Assembly (NCBI RefSeq): GCF_026341825.1 | Contig: NZ_JAPENY010000003.1 | Location: forward strand, 2,294,001 to 2,358,000 | Reading direction: 5' to 3' | Length of the DNA stretch: 64,000 nt | Origin: Streptomyces sp. NBC_00620 | GTDB lineage: Bacteria; Actinomycetota; Actinomycetes; Streptomycetales; Streptomycetaceae | Shown: piece by piece, positions 1 to 11,672 of the stretch | Numbering within the stretch: the first letter of the stretch is position 1 | Layout of the letters: each line of letters opens with the position of its first letter | Program-made: the position numbers and the translations under genes | The notes under the pieces: model-generated | What the model was told of the DNA's origin: nothing | Seen by the model: the letters and a program-made list of their open reading frames with translations, nothing else | Databases searched by the model: none

Positions 1-146
1 GAGTCCTGGCGGAAACGGCTGCAGGTGGCGTCGACCTCGGCGAGGTGCCGGGCGAGCAGCAGGTTGCACGAGTCCAGCAGAGCCGGATCGGTGGTGACCA
101 GACGGACGCTCGTGCCGAGGGCGCGCCAGTCGGCGGCGCCGGTCAT
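1..146 (-). CDS. apbE: FAD:protein FMN transferase (ApbE family), N-terminal part
   Basis: This is the first ~49 codons of a protein cut by the left window edge. The translation reads MTGAADWRALGTSVRLVTT and continues to a segment LAEVDATCSRFRQDS. That fits the ApbE N-terminus: the G-T-x-x-x-L beta strand, then a helix ending in V-D-x-x-x-S-R-F-x-x-x-S. ApbE enzymes attach FMN covalently to Ser/Thr of exported redox proteins, using FAD and Mg2+. The ATG overlaps the stop of the upstream gene (ATGA), so the two are probably translationally coupled. The catalytic C-terminal part is not visible. Confidence 0.82.
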   Translation of the reverse strand, partial: MTGAADWRALGTSVRLVTTDPALLDSCNLLLARHLAEVDATCSRFRQD

Positions 147-475
147 GACGCCCCCGATGAGGAGTCGGCCGAGTCGCCGCTGCCGGAGGACGTGGGGTTG
201 TCGGACGGCGACTGGAGGGTCGAGTCCGAGGAGGAAGAAGACGGGGAAGACGAAGACGAGTCCGACGTGGATGAAGACGAAGTGTCCGAGGACGAGCTCG
301 ACGAGGAATCCGTGGTGCCGGTCGCCGCCGTGTCCGTGTTCGCGTCCGCCTGCATCGTGCCGATCAGGGCGAACATCCCGGCCGCCGCGGCCAGTGTCAC
401 CGCCGCTGCCGCGGCCGCCGTACGTCGTGTCCCTCTGCGGACCGCCGCGGCGGCCCCCCGCTCGCTGCCTGTCAT
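143..475 (-). CDS. Small Ser-rich membrane-anchored protein, possible ApbE substrate
   Basis: The product is 110 residues. A basic twin-Arg-containing N-terminus (residues 1-18) is followed by one Ala-rich hydrophobic segment (about 19-41), then an extracytoplasmic tail of mostly Ser, Thr, Asp and Gly. I recognise no enzymatic domain. The last seven residues are DSSSGAS, which resembles the D-x-x-[ST]-G-A-[ST] site where ApbE attaches FMN, and the apbE start overlaps this stop codon. A GGAGGGG ribosome site lies just upstream of the ATG at 475. In related operons the partner carries a full FMN-binding domain, which is absent here, so the function is inferred only from the tail and its neighbour. 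Confidence 0.7.
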   Translation of the reverse strand: MTGSERGAAAAVRRGTRRTAAAAAAVTLAAAAGMFALIGTMQADANTDTAATGTTDSSSSSSSDTSSSSTSDSSSSSPSSSSSDSTLQSPSDNPTSSGSGDSADSSSGAS

Positions 476-529
476 GGCTGCTCCCCTCCGAATGACGCTC
501 TGTCACGTCCTACGGTCGGGGAGCAGCCT

Positions 530-578
530 GAGAGAAGTCTGTGAGGAATCCATACGCCCCGGAAGAAGTCTCTGAGAG
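530..578. promoter_or_regulatory. Direct repeat upstream of the Ser-rich/apbE pair
   Basis: Two copies of AGAAGTCT (533-540 and 564-571), in the similar contexts GAGAGAAGTCTGTGAG and GAAGAAGTCTCTGAGAG, are spaced 31 bp apart, about three helical turns. They lie 55-100 bp upstream of the ATG at 475. Direct repeats of this kind often bind OmpR-type response regulators; that role is inference. Confidence 0.4.
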
Positions 579-619
579 ACGCATTTAATTTCAGACTTCA
601 AGCACCGCTGTTGTGCCGG

Positions 620-2311
620 TTACGCCGTCAGGCGGGCGATCGCCTCGTCCACCGTCAGCTCCTCGCGCTCGCCGGTACGGCGGTCCTTGAGCTCCACGAC
701 GCCCTCGGCCGAGCGCCGTCCGGCGACCAGGATCTGCGGTACGCCGATGAGTTCGGCGTCCGTGAACTTCACGCCCGGCGAGACGCCGGCCCGGTCGTCG
801 ACCAGGACACGTACGCCCGCGGCGCCGAGCTTCTCGGAGACGTCGAGGGCCAGTTCGGTCTGGAGCGCCTTGCCCGCCGCGACGACATGCACGTCGGCCG
901 GGGCGACCTCCTTGGGCCAGCACAGGCCCTGTCCGTCCGCCGACTGCTCGGCGAGTGCCGCGACCGCACGGGAGACGCCGATGCCGTACGAACCCATCGT
1001 CACGCGCACGGGCTTGCCCTGCTGGCCGAGGACGTCGAGCTGGAAGGTGTCGGCGTACTTGCGGCCGAGCTGGAAGATGTGGCCGATCTCGATGGCGCGG
1101 TCCAGCTTGAGGCCGGTGCCGCAGGACGGGCAGGGGTCGCCCTCCTGGACCACGACGACGTCGAAGTAGTCGTCGACCTCGAAGTCACGGCCGGCGACGA
1201 CGTTCTTCGCGTGGGTGTCGGCCTTGTTCGCGCCGGTGATCCAGGCCGTGCCGGGGGCCACCCGCGGGTCGGCGATGTAGCGGACCTTCTCCAGGCCCTG
1301 CGGGCCCACGTAACCGCGTACGAGATCGTCGCGGCCCTCGAAGTCCTCGGCCGTCACCAGTTCCACGACGGCCGGCGCGAGGTGCTCGCCCAGCTTGCCG
1401 AGGTCGACCTCGCGGTCGCCGGGGACGCCGACGGCGACGATCTCGCCGTCGACCTTGACCAGGAGGTTCTTGAGGGTCGCGGAGGCCGGGACGCCGAGGT
1501 GGGCGGCCAGGGTCTCGATGGTCGGGGTGTCGGGGGTGTCCAGCTCCTCGACCGGGCCGTGCTCCTCGGTGACGGGCGTCAGCTTGAAGGTGACGGCCTC
1601 CGTGTTCGCCGCGTAGTCGCAGGCGGGGCAGTCCACGAAGGTGTCCTCGCCCGCGGCCGCCGGGGCCAGGAACTCCTCCGACGCCGAGCCGCCCATCGCG
1701 CCCGAGACGGCGGAGACGATGCGGTAGTCGAGGCCGAGGCGCGCGAAGATCTTCTGGTAGGCGGCGCGGTGGAGGGCGTACGACTCCGCGAGGCCCTCGT
1801 CCGTGGTGTCGAAGGAGTAGGAGTCCTTCATCTGGAACTCGCGGCCGCGCAGCACGCCGGAGCGCGGGCGGGCCTCGTCCCGGTACTTCGTCTGGATCTG
1901 GTAGAGCATGACCGGCAGGTCCTTGTACGACGACGCCTGGTCCTTCACCAGGAGGGTGAAGATCTCCTCGTGGGTCGGACCGAGCAGGTACTCGGAGCCC
2001 TTGCGGTCCTTGAGGCGGAAGAGCAGGTCGCCGTACTCTTCCCAGCGGCCGGAGGCCTCGTACGGCTCCTTGGGCAGCAGGGCGGGGAGGAGGACCTCCT
2101 GCGCGCCGATGGCGTCCATCTCCTCCCGGACGACCCGGGAGACGTTGTCGAGGACCTTCTTGCCCAGCGGCAGCCAGGACCAGATGCCCGCGGCGGTACG
2201 GCGCACATAGCCGGCGCGGACCAGCAGCTTGTGACTGAGCGTCTCCGCGTCCGCCGGGTCGTCACGCAGTGTCTTGACCATCAAACGGGACATGCGCTGG
2301 ACCTGGGCCAT
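620..2311 (-). CDS. proS: Prolyl-tRNA synthetase (class IIa, bacterial type with insertion domain)
   Basis: The product is 563 residues, normal for the bacterial-type enzyme, which charges tRNA(Pro) with proline in the cytoplasm. Visible landmarks are motif 1 around residues 39-80 (TAAGIWSWLPLG onward), GPTHEE at 111-116 and motif 2 at 143-163 (YRDEARPRSGVLRGREFQMKD). A YbaK-like editing insertion spans about 220-400, and motif 3 (GSYGIGVSRAVAAL) is near 445. The anticodon-binding domain follows. I chose the ATG at 2311 (MAQVQRMSRLMV) because family homology starts there; the open frame continues upstream without family signal. Confidence 0.97.
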   Translation of the reverse strand: MAQVQRMSRLMVKTLRDDPADAETLSHKLLVRAGYVRRTAAGIWSWLPLGKKVLDNVSRVVREEMDAIGAQEVLLPALLPKEPYEASGRWEEYGDLLFRLKDRKGSEYLLGPTHEEIFTLLVKDQASSYKDLPVMLYQIQTKYRDEARPRSGVLRGREFQMKDSYSFDTTDEGLAESYALHRAAYQKIFARLGLDYRIVSAVSGAMGGSASEEFLAPAAAGEDTFVDCPACDYAANTEAVTFKLTPVTEEHGPVEELDTPDTPTIETLAAHLGVPASATLKNLLVKVDGEIVAVGVPGDREVDLGKLGEHLAPAVVELVTAEDFEGRDDLVRGYVGPQGLEKVRYIADPRVAPGTAWITGANKADTHAKNVVAGRDFEVDDYFDVVVVQEGDPCPSCGTGLKLDRAIEIGHIFQLGRKYADTFQLDVLGQQGKPVRVTMGSYGIGVSRAVAALAEQSADGQGLCWPKEVAPADVHVVAAGKALQTELALDVSEKLGAAGVRVLVDDRAGVSPGVKFTDAELIGVPQILVAGRRSAEGVVELKDRRTGEREELTVDEAIARLTA

Positions 2312-2391
2312 GATTCTTGACTCCTGCTGCTCAAGGGTGATGGCAAGGAGGTTAGCCGGGGGCCCGCCGTCCCCGGAAATCCGTTTCTCCG

Positions 2392-2961
2392 TCAGCGGTG
2401 CCTGAGGGGCAGCAGGGCGCCCATCACGGCGTACGGCTTCGGCGCGCTCGGGAAGAGAACCTGCCTGGCCAGATCCTCGTATCCCAGCGAGCGGTACAGG
2501 CCGCGGGCCGGGCTGTCCGTGTCGATGGCGGAGAGGATCGAGCGGGGTTCGGCGACGTCGTCCGTGATGGCGGTGATCAGGGCGCGGCCGACGCCCCGGT
2601 TCTGGTAGCGCGGGTGGACGTGCAGTTCGGTGATCACGAAGGATTCGTCGAGCCAGCCGTCGTGGCCGCGGGCGCGCAGATACGGCTCGACGACGGTGGA
2701 CCACCAGTGCGTACGGTCGTTCGGCATGCCGTAGACGAAGCCGACGAGCCGTCCGTCGACGGTGGTGGCGCCGAGCGCGCGGGCTCCCGGGTAGCTCAGG
2801 TGCCGCAGCACGATCTGGCGGCGTACGGCGATCTCGTCGGCGCCGAGACCGAAGGCGAGGGCCTGCACGGCGAGCGCCTCGTCGACACGGGCGGCGAGAT
2901 CCAGCGGGCCGATGACCACGTCGTCGGGGGTGCGGGGGCCCTGACCGGGGAAGCGCAGCAT
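2392..2961 (-). CDS. GNAT family N-acetyltransferase
   Basis: The product is 189 residues with a single GNAT fold. The acetyl-CoA-binding motif A is visible as ITELHVHPRYQNRGVGRALI at about residues 108-127, with the Q/R-x-x-G-x-G/A pyrophosphate loop. A second strand (SARGLYRSLGYED-like) follows, as is typical of the fold's end. The substrate cannot be read from the sequence. It lies 80 bp upstream of proS on the same strand and may be cotranscribed with it. No signal peptide or membrane segment is seen. Confidence 0.85.
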   Translation of the reverse strand: MLRFPGQGPRTPDDVVIGPLDLAARVDEALAVQALAFGLGADEIAVRRQIVLRHLSYPGARALGATTVDGRLVGFVYGMPNDRTHWWSTVVEPYLRARGHDGWLDESFVITELHVHPRYQNRGVGRALITAITDDVAEPRSILSAIDTDSPARGLYRSLGYEDLARQVLFPSAPKPYAVMGALLPLRHR

Positions 2962-3030
2962 GCCGGGGAGACTACCCGGGCGCTTCGCCGGATGGTGCGG
3001 GGGACGGCCCCGCGCCCCTGTGGGGCACGG

Positions 3031-3897
3031 CTAGAAAAGGACGCTCATGAAAGCGCCGACCTCTTGGAAGCCGACTCTGCGGTACGTCGCCCGGGCGGCC
3101 GTGTTGAAGTCGTTGACGTAGAGACTGACGAGGGGTGCCACGTCCGCGAGTGCGTAGCGCAGGACCGCCGCCATGCCTGGGGCAGCCAGGCCCTGCCCCC
3201 GGTACTCGGGGGCGATCCAGACGCCCTGGATCTGGCAGGCCTGCGTGGTGGCGGCGCCGATCTCGGCCTTGAAGACGACCTTGCCGTTCTGGTCGAGGCG
3301 GGCGAACGAGCGTCCGGAGCCGACGAGTTCGGCCACACGTGCCTGGTAGAGCAGCCCGCCGTCACCGGCGAGCGGCGAGACGCCGACCTCCTCGGTGAAC
3401 ATCGCCACGCACGCCGGCATGATCGTTTCCATCTCGTCCTTGCGGATGCGGCGGACGTACGGATCCGGGGTGATGTCGGTGGGGAGCCGGTCGGTGACCA
3501 TCAGGGGCTGGTGTGTGCGGACCTCGCGGGCGGGGCCCCAGCTCGGTTCGAGGAGTCGCCACAGCTGGGCGGTGACCTCGGCGGGGCCGACGATCGAGGA
3601 GCAGCGGCGGCCTGCCCTGCGGGCGCGGTCCGCGAAGCCGCGGATGGCTCGGGGGGTGGCGCAGATCGGGACCAGGTTGGCGCCTGCGTAGCAGAGGGAC
3701 CGGAGCATGCCGTCCTCGTACCAGCCCCACATCTCGCCGCCGAGGCGCCAGGGGTCGAGGCCGGCGACCTGGACCCTGGAAGCCACGAAAGCGTTCGTGA
3801 CCGGCTCGCGGTCGAGGACGGCGAGCGCGGCGTCCAGGTCACTCGGTTCGAGGACCCTGGTGGTGGTCTGGGTCAACACGTGCGGGGGCCTCACCAT
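3031..3897 (-). CDS. GNAT acetyltransferase with N-terminal DUF4081-type domain
   Basis: The product is 288 residues. The N-terminal ~135 residues (NAFVASRVQVAGLDPWRLGG region) match a domain found in actinobacterial two-part GNAT proteins. The C-terminal half is a GNAT domain with IAPEYRGQGLAAPGM as motif A and a terminal ATYRRVGFQEVGAF strand. The acceptor is unknown. The start is uncertain: ATG at 3897 is used, but GTG at 3879 (beginning VLTQTTTRVLEP) preceded by GTGAGG is also plausible. The gene is on the same strand as the other acetyltransferase, 69 bp away. Confidence 0.85.
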   Translation of the reverse strand: MVRPPHVLTQTTTRVLEPSDLDAALAVLDREPVTNAFVASRVQVAGLDPWRLGGEMWGWYEDGMLRSLCYAGANLVPICATPRAIRGFADRARRAGRRCSSIVGPAEVTAQLWRLLEPSWGPAREVRTHQPLMVTDRLPTDITPDPYVRRIRKDEMETIMPACVAMFTEEVGVSPLAGDGGLLYQARVAELVGSGRSFARLDQNGKVVFKAEIGAATTQACQIQGVWIAPEYRGQGLAAPGMAAVLRYALADVAPLVSLYVNDFNTAARATYRRVGFQEVGAFMSVLF

Positions 3898-3966
3898 ACG
3901 CGGTCTGCTGATCTCCGCACTGTACCTGGCGAGATTGAGCGGCGCCGCCCGGTTGGGGTGGGGAGG

Positions 3967-4071
3967 TTTTCGCCCCCTCCGCCCCTGCCCGTCCCGTGCC
4001 TGGGGGCTGCGCCCCCAGACCCCCCTGTCGCGCTGACGCGCTCGTCCTCAAACGCCGGACGGGCTGAAAGA
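3967..4071 (-). repeat. Streptomycete intergenic repeat, copy a
   Basis: This copy reads rightward as the reverse complement of the element at 4130-4220. It starts with CGCCCCCTCCGCCCCTGCCC, contains the hairpin CTGGGGGCTGCGCCCCCAG and ends with AAACGCCGGACGGGCTGAAA. It faces copy b with about 58 bp between, so the 324-bp gap between ispG and the upstream-reading acetyltransferase is almost entirely a large inverted repeat. No gene is seen in the gap. Confidence 0.85.
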
Positions 4072-4129
4072 TCTGCCGCAGGGGCGAAGGATCTGCCTGC
4101 CAGGGCGAATGATTTCAGCTCCGGCCGGG

Positions 4130-4220
4130 GAAAATTTCAGCCCCTCCGGCGTTTGAGGAGCGGGGTCTGGGGCGGAGCCCCAGGAACAAGGGACGGGCAG
4201 GGGCGGAGGGGGCGAGAAAA
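4130..4220 (+). repeat. Streptomycete intergenic repeat, copy b
   Basis: The element runs from AAAATTTCAGCCCCTCCGGC through GTTTGAGGAGCGGGGT, a small hairpin CTGGGGCGGAGCCCCAG, and GGACGGGCAGGGGCGGAGGG. It ends one base before the ispG stop codon. Near-identical elements lie at 34363-34477 and 54801-54912, with reverse copies at 3967-4071 and 54689-54780. The hairpins may end transcription. Confidence 0.88.
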
Positions 4221-4221
4221 C

Positions 4222-5379
<1,158 letters not shown>

Positions 5380-5541
5380 CTGCTGTGCAACCCCAAGTTG
5401 TGGATCAAGGTCCCGGAATCGTGGGCTCCAGGCTTCGAGATTACGGCACGGGCGCAGGCCCGAGCACATCCCGCTCGTAAACGCACTCATCAGTGGGCGG
5501 CCGGGCAGTCAGTCTGCCCGGCCGCCGCGAACACTGGCTTA

Positions 5542-6846
5542 CTAGGAGATTCTCACCGGGTTAACCACGTCGGCGATCAGCACCAGAATCGTGAAGCAGA
5601 TGAAGATGCTGGCCACCACATAGGCGACGGGCATCAGCTTGGCCACGTCGAACGGGCCCGGGTCGGGCCGCCTCAGCACCTTCGCCAGGTTCCGGCGCAG
5701 CGACTCCCACAGCGCACCCGCGATGTGCCCGCCGTCGAGCGGGAGCAGCGGGAGCATGTTGAAGAGGAACAGCGAGAGGTTGAAGCCGGCCACCAGGAAC
5801 AGCATCATCGCGACCTGCTGGGAGGCCGGGATGTCGAGGGTGAACACGTCGCCGCCGATGCGGGCCGCGCCGACCACGCCCATCGGGGAGTCGTCCTCGC
5901 GCGGGCCGTCGCCGAAGGCCGCGTCCCACAGGGCGGGGACCTTGCTCGGCAGGGCGATCAACGACTCGACGCCGTTCTGCATCATGTCGCCCATGCGGTC
6001 CACGGACTGCCCGAAGGACTGCTCGACGATGCCGGAGGCAGGCGTGAAGCCGAGGAAGCCGGCAGACACGTACTGGCCCTCGACATAGCCGCCGTTGCCG
6101 TCGGTCTTGCTGACCTGGTTCTCGATCAGGTGGGCGGTGAGGTCGACCTGCTCGCCCTTGCGCTCGACGGTGAGGGTGACGGTCTTACCGGGGTTGTCGC
6201 GGATGTCGGTCTGGAGGGTCGACCAGTCCTCGACGGCCTTGCCGTTGAACGCGACGATCTTGTCGCCGCCCAGCAGGCCGGCGGCCTTGGCAGGCGCGGC
6301 CTCGTCACCGGTCTCGCACTTCGTCCGGTTCTCGCTCCCCTGGATGACGCAGTCGGAGACCTTGCCGACCGTGGTGGTCTGGGTCTGGATGCCGAACGTC
6401 ATCATCACGCCGAGGAAGATCGCGACGGCCAGGATGAGGTTCATGAAGGGGCCCGCGAACATCACGATCACGCGCTTCCACGGCTTGCGCGTGTAGAAGA
6501 GGCGGCTCTCGTCGCCGGGCTTGAGCTCCTCGAAGGCGGCCGATCTGGCGTCCTCGATCATGCCGCGGAACGGAGAGGTCGAGCGGGCCTCGATCCTGCC
6601 GTCCGGGCCTGGCGGGAACATGCCGATCATGCGGATGTAGCCGCCGAGCGGGACCGCCTTGATGCCGTACTCGGTGTCGCCCTTCTTGCGTGACCAGATG
6701 GTCGGGCCGAAGCCGACCATGTACTGCGGCACGCGGATGCCGAAGAGCTTGGCCGTCGACAGATGTCCCAGCTCGTGCCACGCGATCGAGATGAGCAGGC
6801 CGACCACGAAGACGACTATGCCGAGGATCATCATCAAGGTCGTCAT
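5542..6846 (-). CDS. rseP: Site-2 intramembrane metalloprotease, M50 family (RseP-like)
   Basis: The product is 434 residues. The zinc motif HELGH is at residues 24-28 in the first membrane helix, and the second catalytic motif is in LPLLPLDGGH near 370. A PDZ-type domain lies between (about 180-270), with membrane helices near 1-22, 108-130, 345-365 and 405-428. RseP-type proteases cut transmembrane regulators such as anti-sigma factors. Which substrate is cut here cannot be read; anti-sigma-like membrane proteins encoded near 56 and 61 kb are possibilities. The start overlaps the dxr stop by 4 bp, indicating coupling. Confidence 0.95.
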   Translation of the reverse strand: MTTLMMILGIVVFVVGLLISIAWHELGHLSTAKLFGIRVPQYMVGFGPTIWSRKKGDTEYGIKAVPLGGYIRMIGMFPPGPDGRIEARSTSPFRGMIEDARSAAFEELKPGDESRLFYTRKPWKRVIVMFAGPFMNLILAVAIFLGVMMTFGIQTQTTTVGKVSDCVIQGSENRTKCETGDEAAPAKAAGLLGGDKIVAFNGKAVEDWSTLQTDIRDNPGKTVTLTVERKGEQVDLTAHLIENQVSKTDGNGGYVEGQYVSAGFLGFTPASGIVEQSFGQSVDRMGDMMQNGVESLIALPSKVPALWDAAFGDGPREDDSPMGVVGAARIGGDVFTLDIPASQQVAMMLFLVAGFNLSLFLFNMLPLLPLDGGHIAGALWESLRRNLAKVLRRPDPGPFDVAKLMPVAYVVASIFICFTILVLIADVVNPVRIS

Positions 6847-8117
6847 GCACGAGCCTCCGCGGTTGTCGCCTGTGGCGTCTGTTTCGTCTGTGCCGTCAGT
6901 TCACGGGCCCGGGCGCGCGCCCAGGTCTCCGCTTCGAGGACGTCCGCGACCGTCAGGGAAGTTCCCGTATCCGGTGTGCCGTGTTCCTCGACCACTCGTG
7001 TGACAGTCTCCATGATCCCGAGGTACGGCAGCCCGCCGTTCAGGAACGCGTCCACGCACTCCTCGTTGGCGGCATTGAACACCGCCGGGGCCGTACCCGC
7101 GAGCTGCCCGACGTGCCGGGCGAGGGCCACCGACGGGAACGCCTCGGTGTCGAGCGGGTAGAACTCCCAGCTCGACGCCTTGGTCCAGTCGAAGGCGGGC
7201 GCCGCGTCGGGCACGCGCTCGGGCCAGCCGAGCCCGATGGCGATGGGCCCGCGCATGTCGGGGGGCGTCGCCTGGGCGATCGTCGATCCGTCGGTGAACT
7301 CAACCATCGAGTGGACATACGACTGCGGGTGCACGACCACCTCAATCCGTTCGAAGGGAATGTCGTAGAGGAGGTGCGCCTCGATGACTTCCAGCCCCTT
7401 GTTGACAAGGGTCGCGGAGTTGATGGTGATGACCGGTCCCATGGCCCAGGTGGGGTGGGCGAGAGCGGCCTCGGGGGTGACGTCGGCCAGTTCGGATTTC
7501 GTACGTCCCCGGAAGGGGCCCCCGGAAGCGGTCACGACGAGTTTGCGTACGTCTGCCCGGGTGCCCGAGGCGAGGGCCTGGAACAGGGCGGCGTGCTCGG
7601 AGTCGACCGGGATGATCTGGCCCGGCTTGGCCAGCGCCTTCACCAGCGGGCCGCCGACGATGAGCGACTCCTTGTTGGCGAGCGCGAGGGTGCGGCCCGC
7701 CTCCAGGGCGGCGAGGGTGGGCGCGAGGCCGATGGATCCGGTGATTCCGTTCAGCACGGTGTGGCAGGCGGAGGCGGCCAGCTGAGTGGCCGCGGTCGGC
7801 CCGGCGAGGATCTCGGGAAGGGCCTCACCAGGGGCGTACCGCGCGGCGAGCGCCTCCTTCAGTGCCGGCACGACGTCCGCGCGTGCTACGGCGACCGCCT
7901 CGACGCGCAGTCGGTGCGCCTGCTCGGCGAGCAGTCCGACCCGTCCGCCGGCGGCGGAGAGCGCGGTGACCCGGAACCGGTCGGGGTTGCGCAGCACGAG
8001 GTCGATGGCCTGGGTGCCGATCGAGCCGGTGGATCCGAGGATCACGACATCCCGGACTCCGTCCACGGGGTCGAAGACAAGATGCGGATCAGCGAGGGGG
8101 GCTGGACTGTCGCTCAT
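6843..8117 (-). CDS. dxr: 1-deoxy-D-xylulose 5-phosphate reductoisomerase
   Basis: The product is 424 residues. It performs the first committed MEP-pathway step, making 2-C-methyl-D-erythritol 4-phosphate with NADPH and a divalent metal. The nucleotide-binding GSTGSIG is at residues 28-34. NKESLIVGG, PVDSEHAALFQ (metal ligands), SGGPFR and HPTWAMGPVITINSATL are also visible. The ATG at 8117 (MSDSPAPLADP) gives family length; the frame continues upstream to 8183 without family signal. Its last bases overlap rseP (ATGA). Confidence 0.97.
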   Translation of the reverse strand: MSDSPAPLADPHLVFDPVDGVRDVVILGSTGSIGTQAIDLVLRNPDRFRVTALSAAGGRVGLLAEQAHRLRVEAVAVARADVVPALKEALAARYAPGEALPEILAGPTAATQLAASACHTVLNGITGSIGLAPTLAALEAGRTLALANKESLIVGGPLVKALAKPGQIIPVDSEHAALFQALASGTRADVRKLVVTASGGPFRGRTKSELADVTPEAALAHPTWAMGPVITINSATLVNKGLEVIEAHLLYDIPFERIEVVVHPQSYVHSMVEFTDGSTIAQATPPDMRGPIAIGLGWPERVPDAAPAFDWTKASSWEFYPLDTEAFPSVALARHVGQLAGTAPAVFNAANEECVDAFLNGGLPYLGIMETVTRVVEEHGTPDTGTSLTVADVLEAETWARARARELTAQTKQTPQATTAEARA

Positions 8118-8252
8118 TCCCCCATTGTGGCCGCAATGCGTCCCGCACAGGACAGTGCGCCCCTCTTCCGGTCCCATTAGCACCCCCGCGTCCTGGAGGA
8201 ACGGAAATCACCCTTTGTGAAGCCAGCGTGAAGATCGTGTGATAGCACTGCA

Positions 8253-8281
8253 CCACCGGTCGGTGGACGACCGACCGGTGG
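8253..8281. promoter_or_regulatory. Perfect 12-bp inverted repeat in the leader of the lamin-tail gene
   Basis: CCACCGGTCGGT (8253-8264) and its exact reverse complement ACCGACCGGTGG (8270-8281) are separated by GGACG. The palindrome ends 22 bp before the ATG at 8304. It could be an operator or a 5'-UTR hairpin. A weak TTGTGA at 8215 lies upstream. Confidence 0.6.
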
Positions 8282-8303
8282 AGAACACCTTGGGGGGATT
8301 CTC

Positions 8304-8753
8304 ATGCGGATACGCGCTGCCCTGCCCGCTCTCGCGGGCGCCGTGGCACTGACGGGCACGTTTCTCAGCACTCCGGCTCAGGCCGCCGGCGGCATCACCA
8401 TCCACCGCGCCTACTTCGACAGTCCGGGCTCGGACACGGGCTCGAACGCCAGTCTCAACGGCGAGTGGGTGCAGCTCAAGAACACCAGCTCCGCGGCGAT
8501 CTCGGTCAACGGCTGGATCCTGAAGGACATCGCGAACCACAGGTTCACCTTCCCCAACGTCAAGATCGGGGCGGGCAAGACCGTCATCGTGCACACCGGC
8601 AAGGGCACGGCCACGTCGGCGCACAGATACCAGAACCGCCGCGCCTACGTCTGGAACAACACGAGCGACACCGCCACGCTCACCAAGGCGAACGGCAGCA
8701 AGGTCGACTCGTGCTCGTGGACGACGCGGGATCCCAGCAGCAAGTACTGCTGA
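8304..8753 (+). CDS. Secreted lamin-tail-domain protein
   Basis: The product is 149 residues. A signal peptide (MRIRAALPALAGAVALTGTF through AQA, about residues 1-27) precedes a single immunoglobulin-like lamin-tail domain. The domain shows the GEWVQLKN, GWILKD, RFTFPNVKIGAGKTVIVHTG and NNTSDTATLT features. Such domains occur alone or attached to nucleases in bacteria and are thought to bind nucleic acid or surfaces. The role here is unknown. Two Cys near the C-terminus could form a disulfide. The gene converges on secA with 7 bp between the stop codons, leaving no room for a separate terminator. Confidence 0.88.
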   Translation: MRIRAALPALAGAVALTGTFLSTPAQAAGGITIHRAYFDSPGSDTGSNASLNGEWVQLKNTSSAAISVNGWILKDIANHRFTFPNVKIGAGKTVIVHTGKGTATSAHRYQNRRAYVWNNTSDTATLTKANGSKVDSCSWTTRDPSSKYC

Positions 8754-8760
8754 CCCGCCC

Positions 8761-11499
<2,739 letters not shown>

Positions 11500-11672
11500 G
11501 GGAATTCCCCCACAACTGAGCGGCGTCCATGAGCACCCCTGTCCAGTGGTGGGCCCACCGGAGAATGCGGACGCCCGTTCGCCATTCCACTCATTTCATT
11601 GTTGGCGCACAGTTACGGTGCGGCAAGCGGTGGAATGACGGACGGGACTGCTGTGCGCTCCTGGGGAAAAGG

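Noticed and set aside
45..575. Acidic plus-strand frame of 176 codons near the left edge
   Set aside because: It is antisense to the Ser-rich protein gene; its Glu/Asp runs simply mirror the Ser codons.
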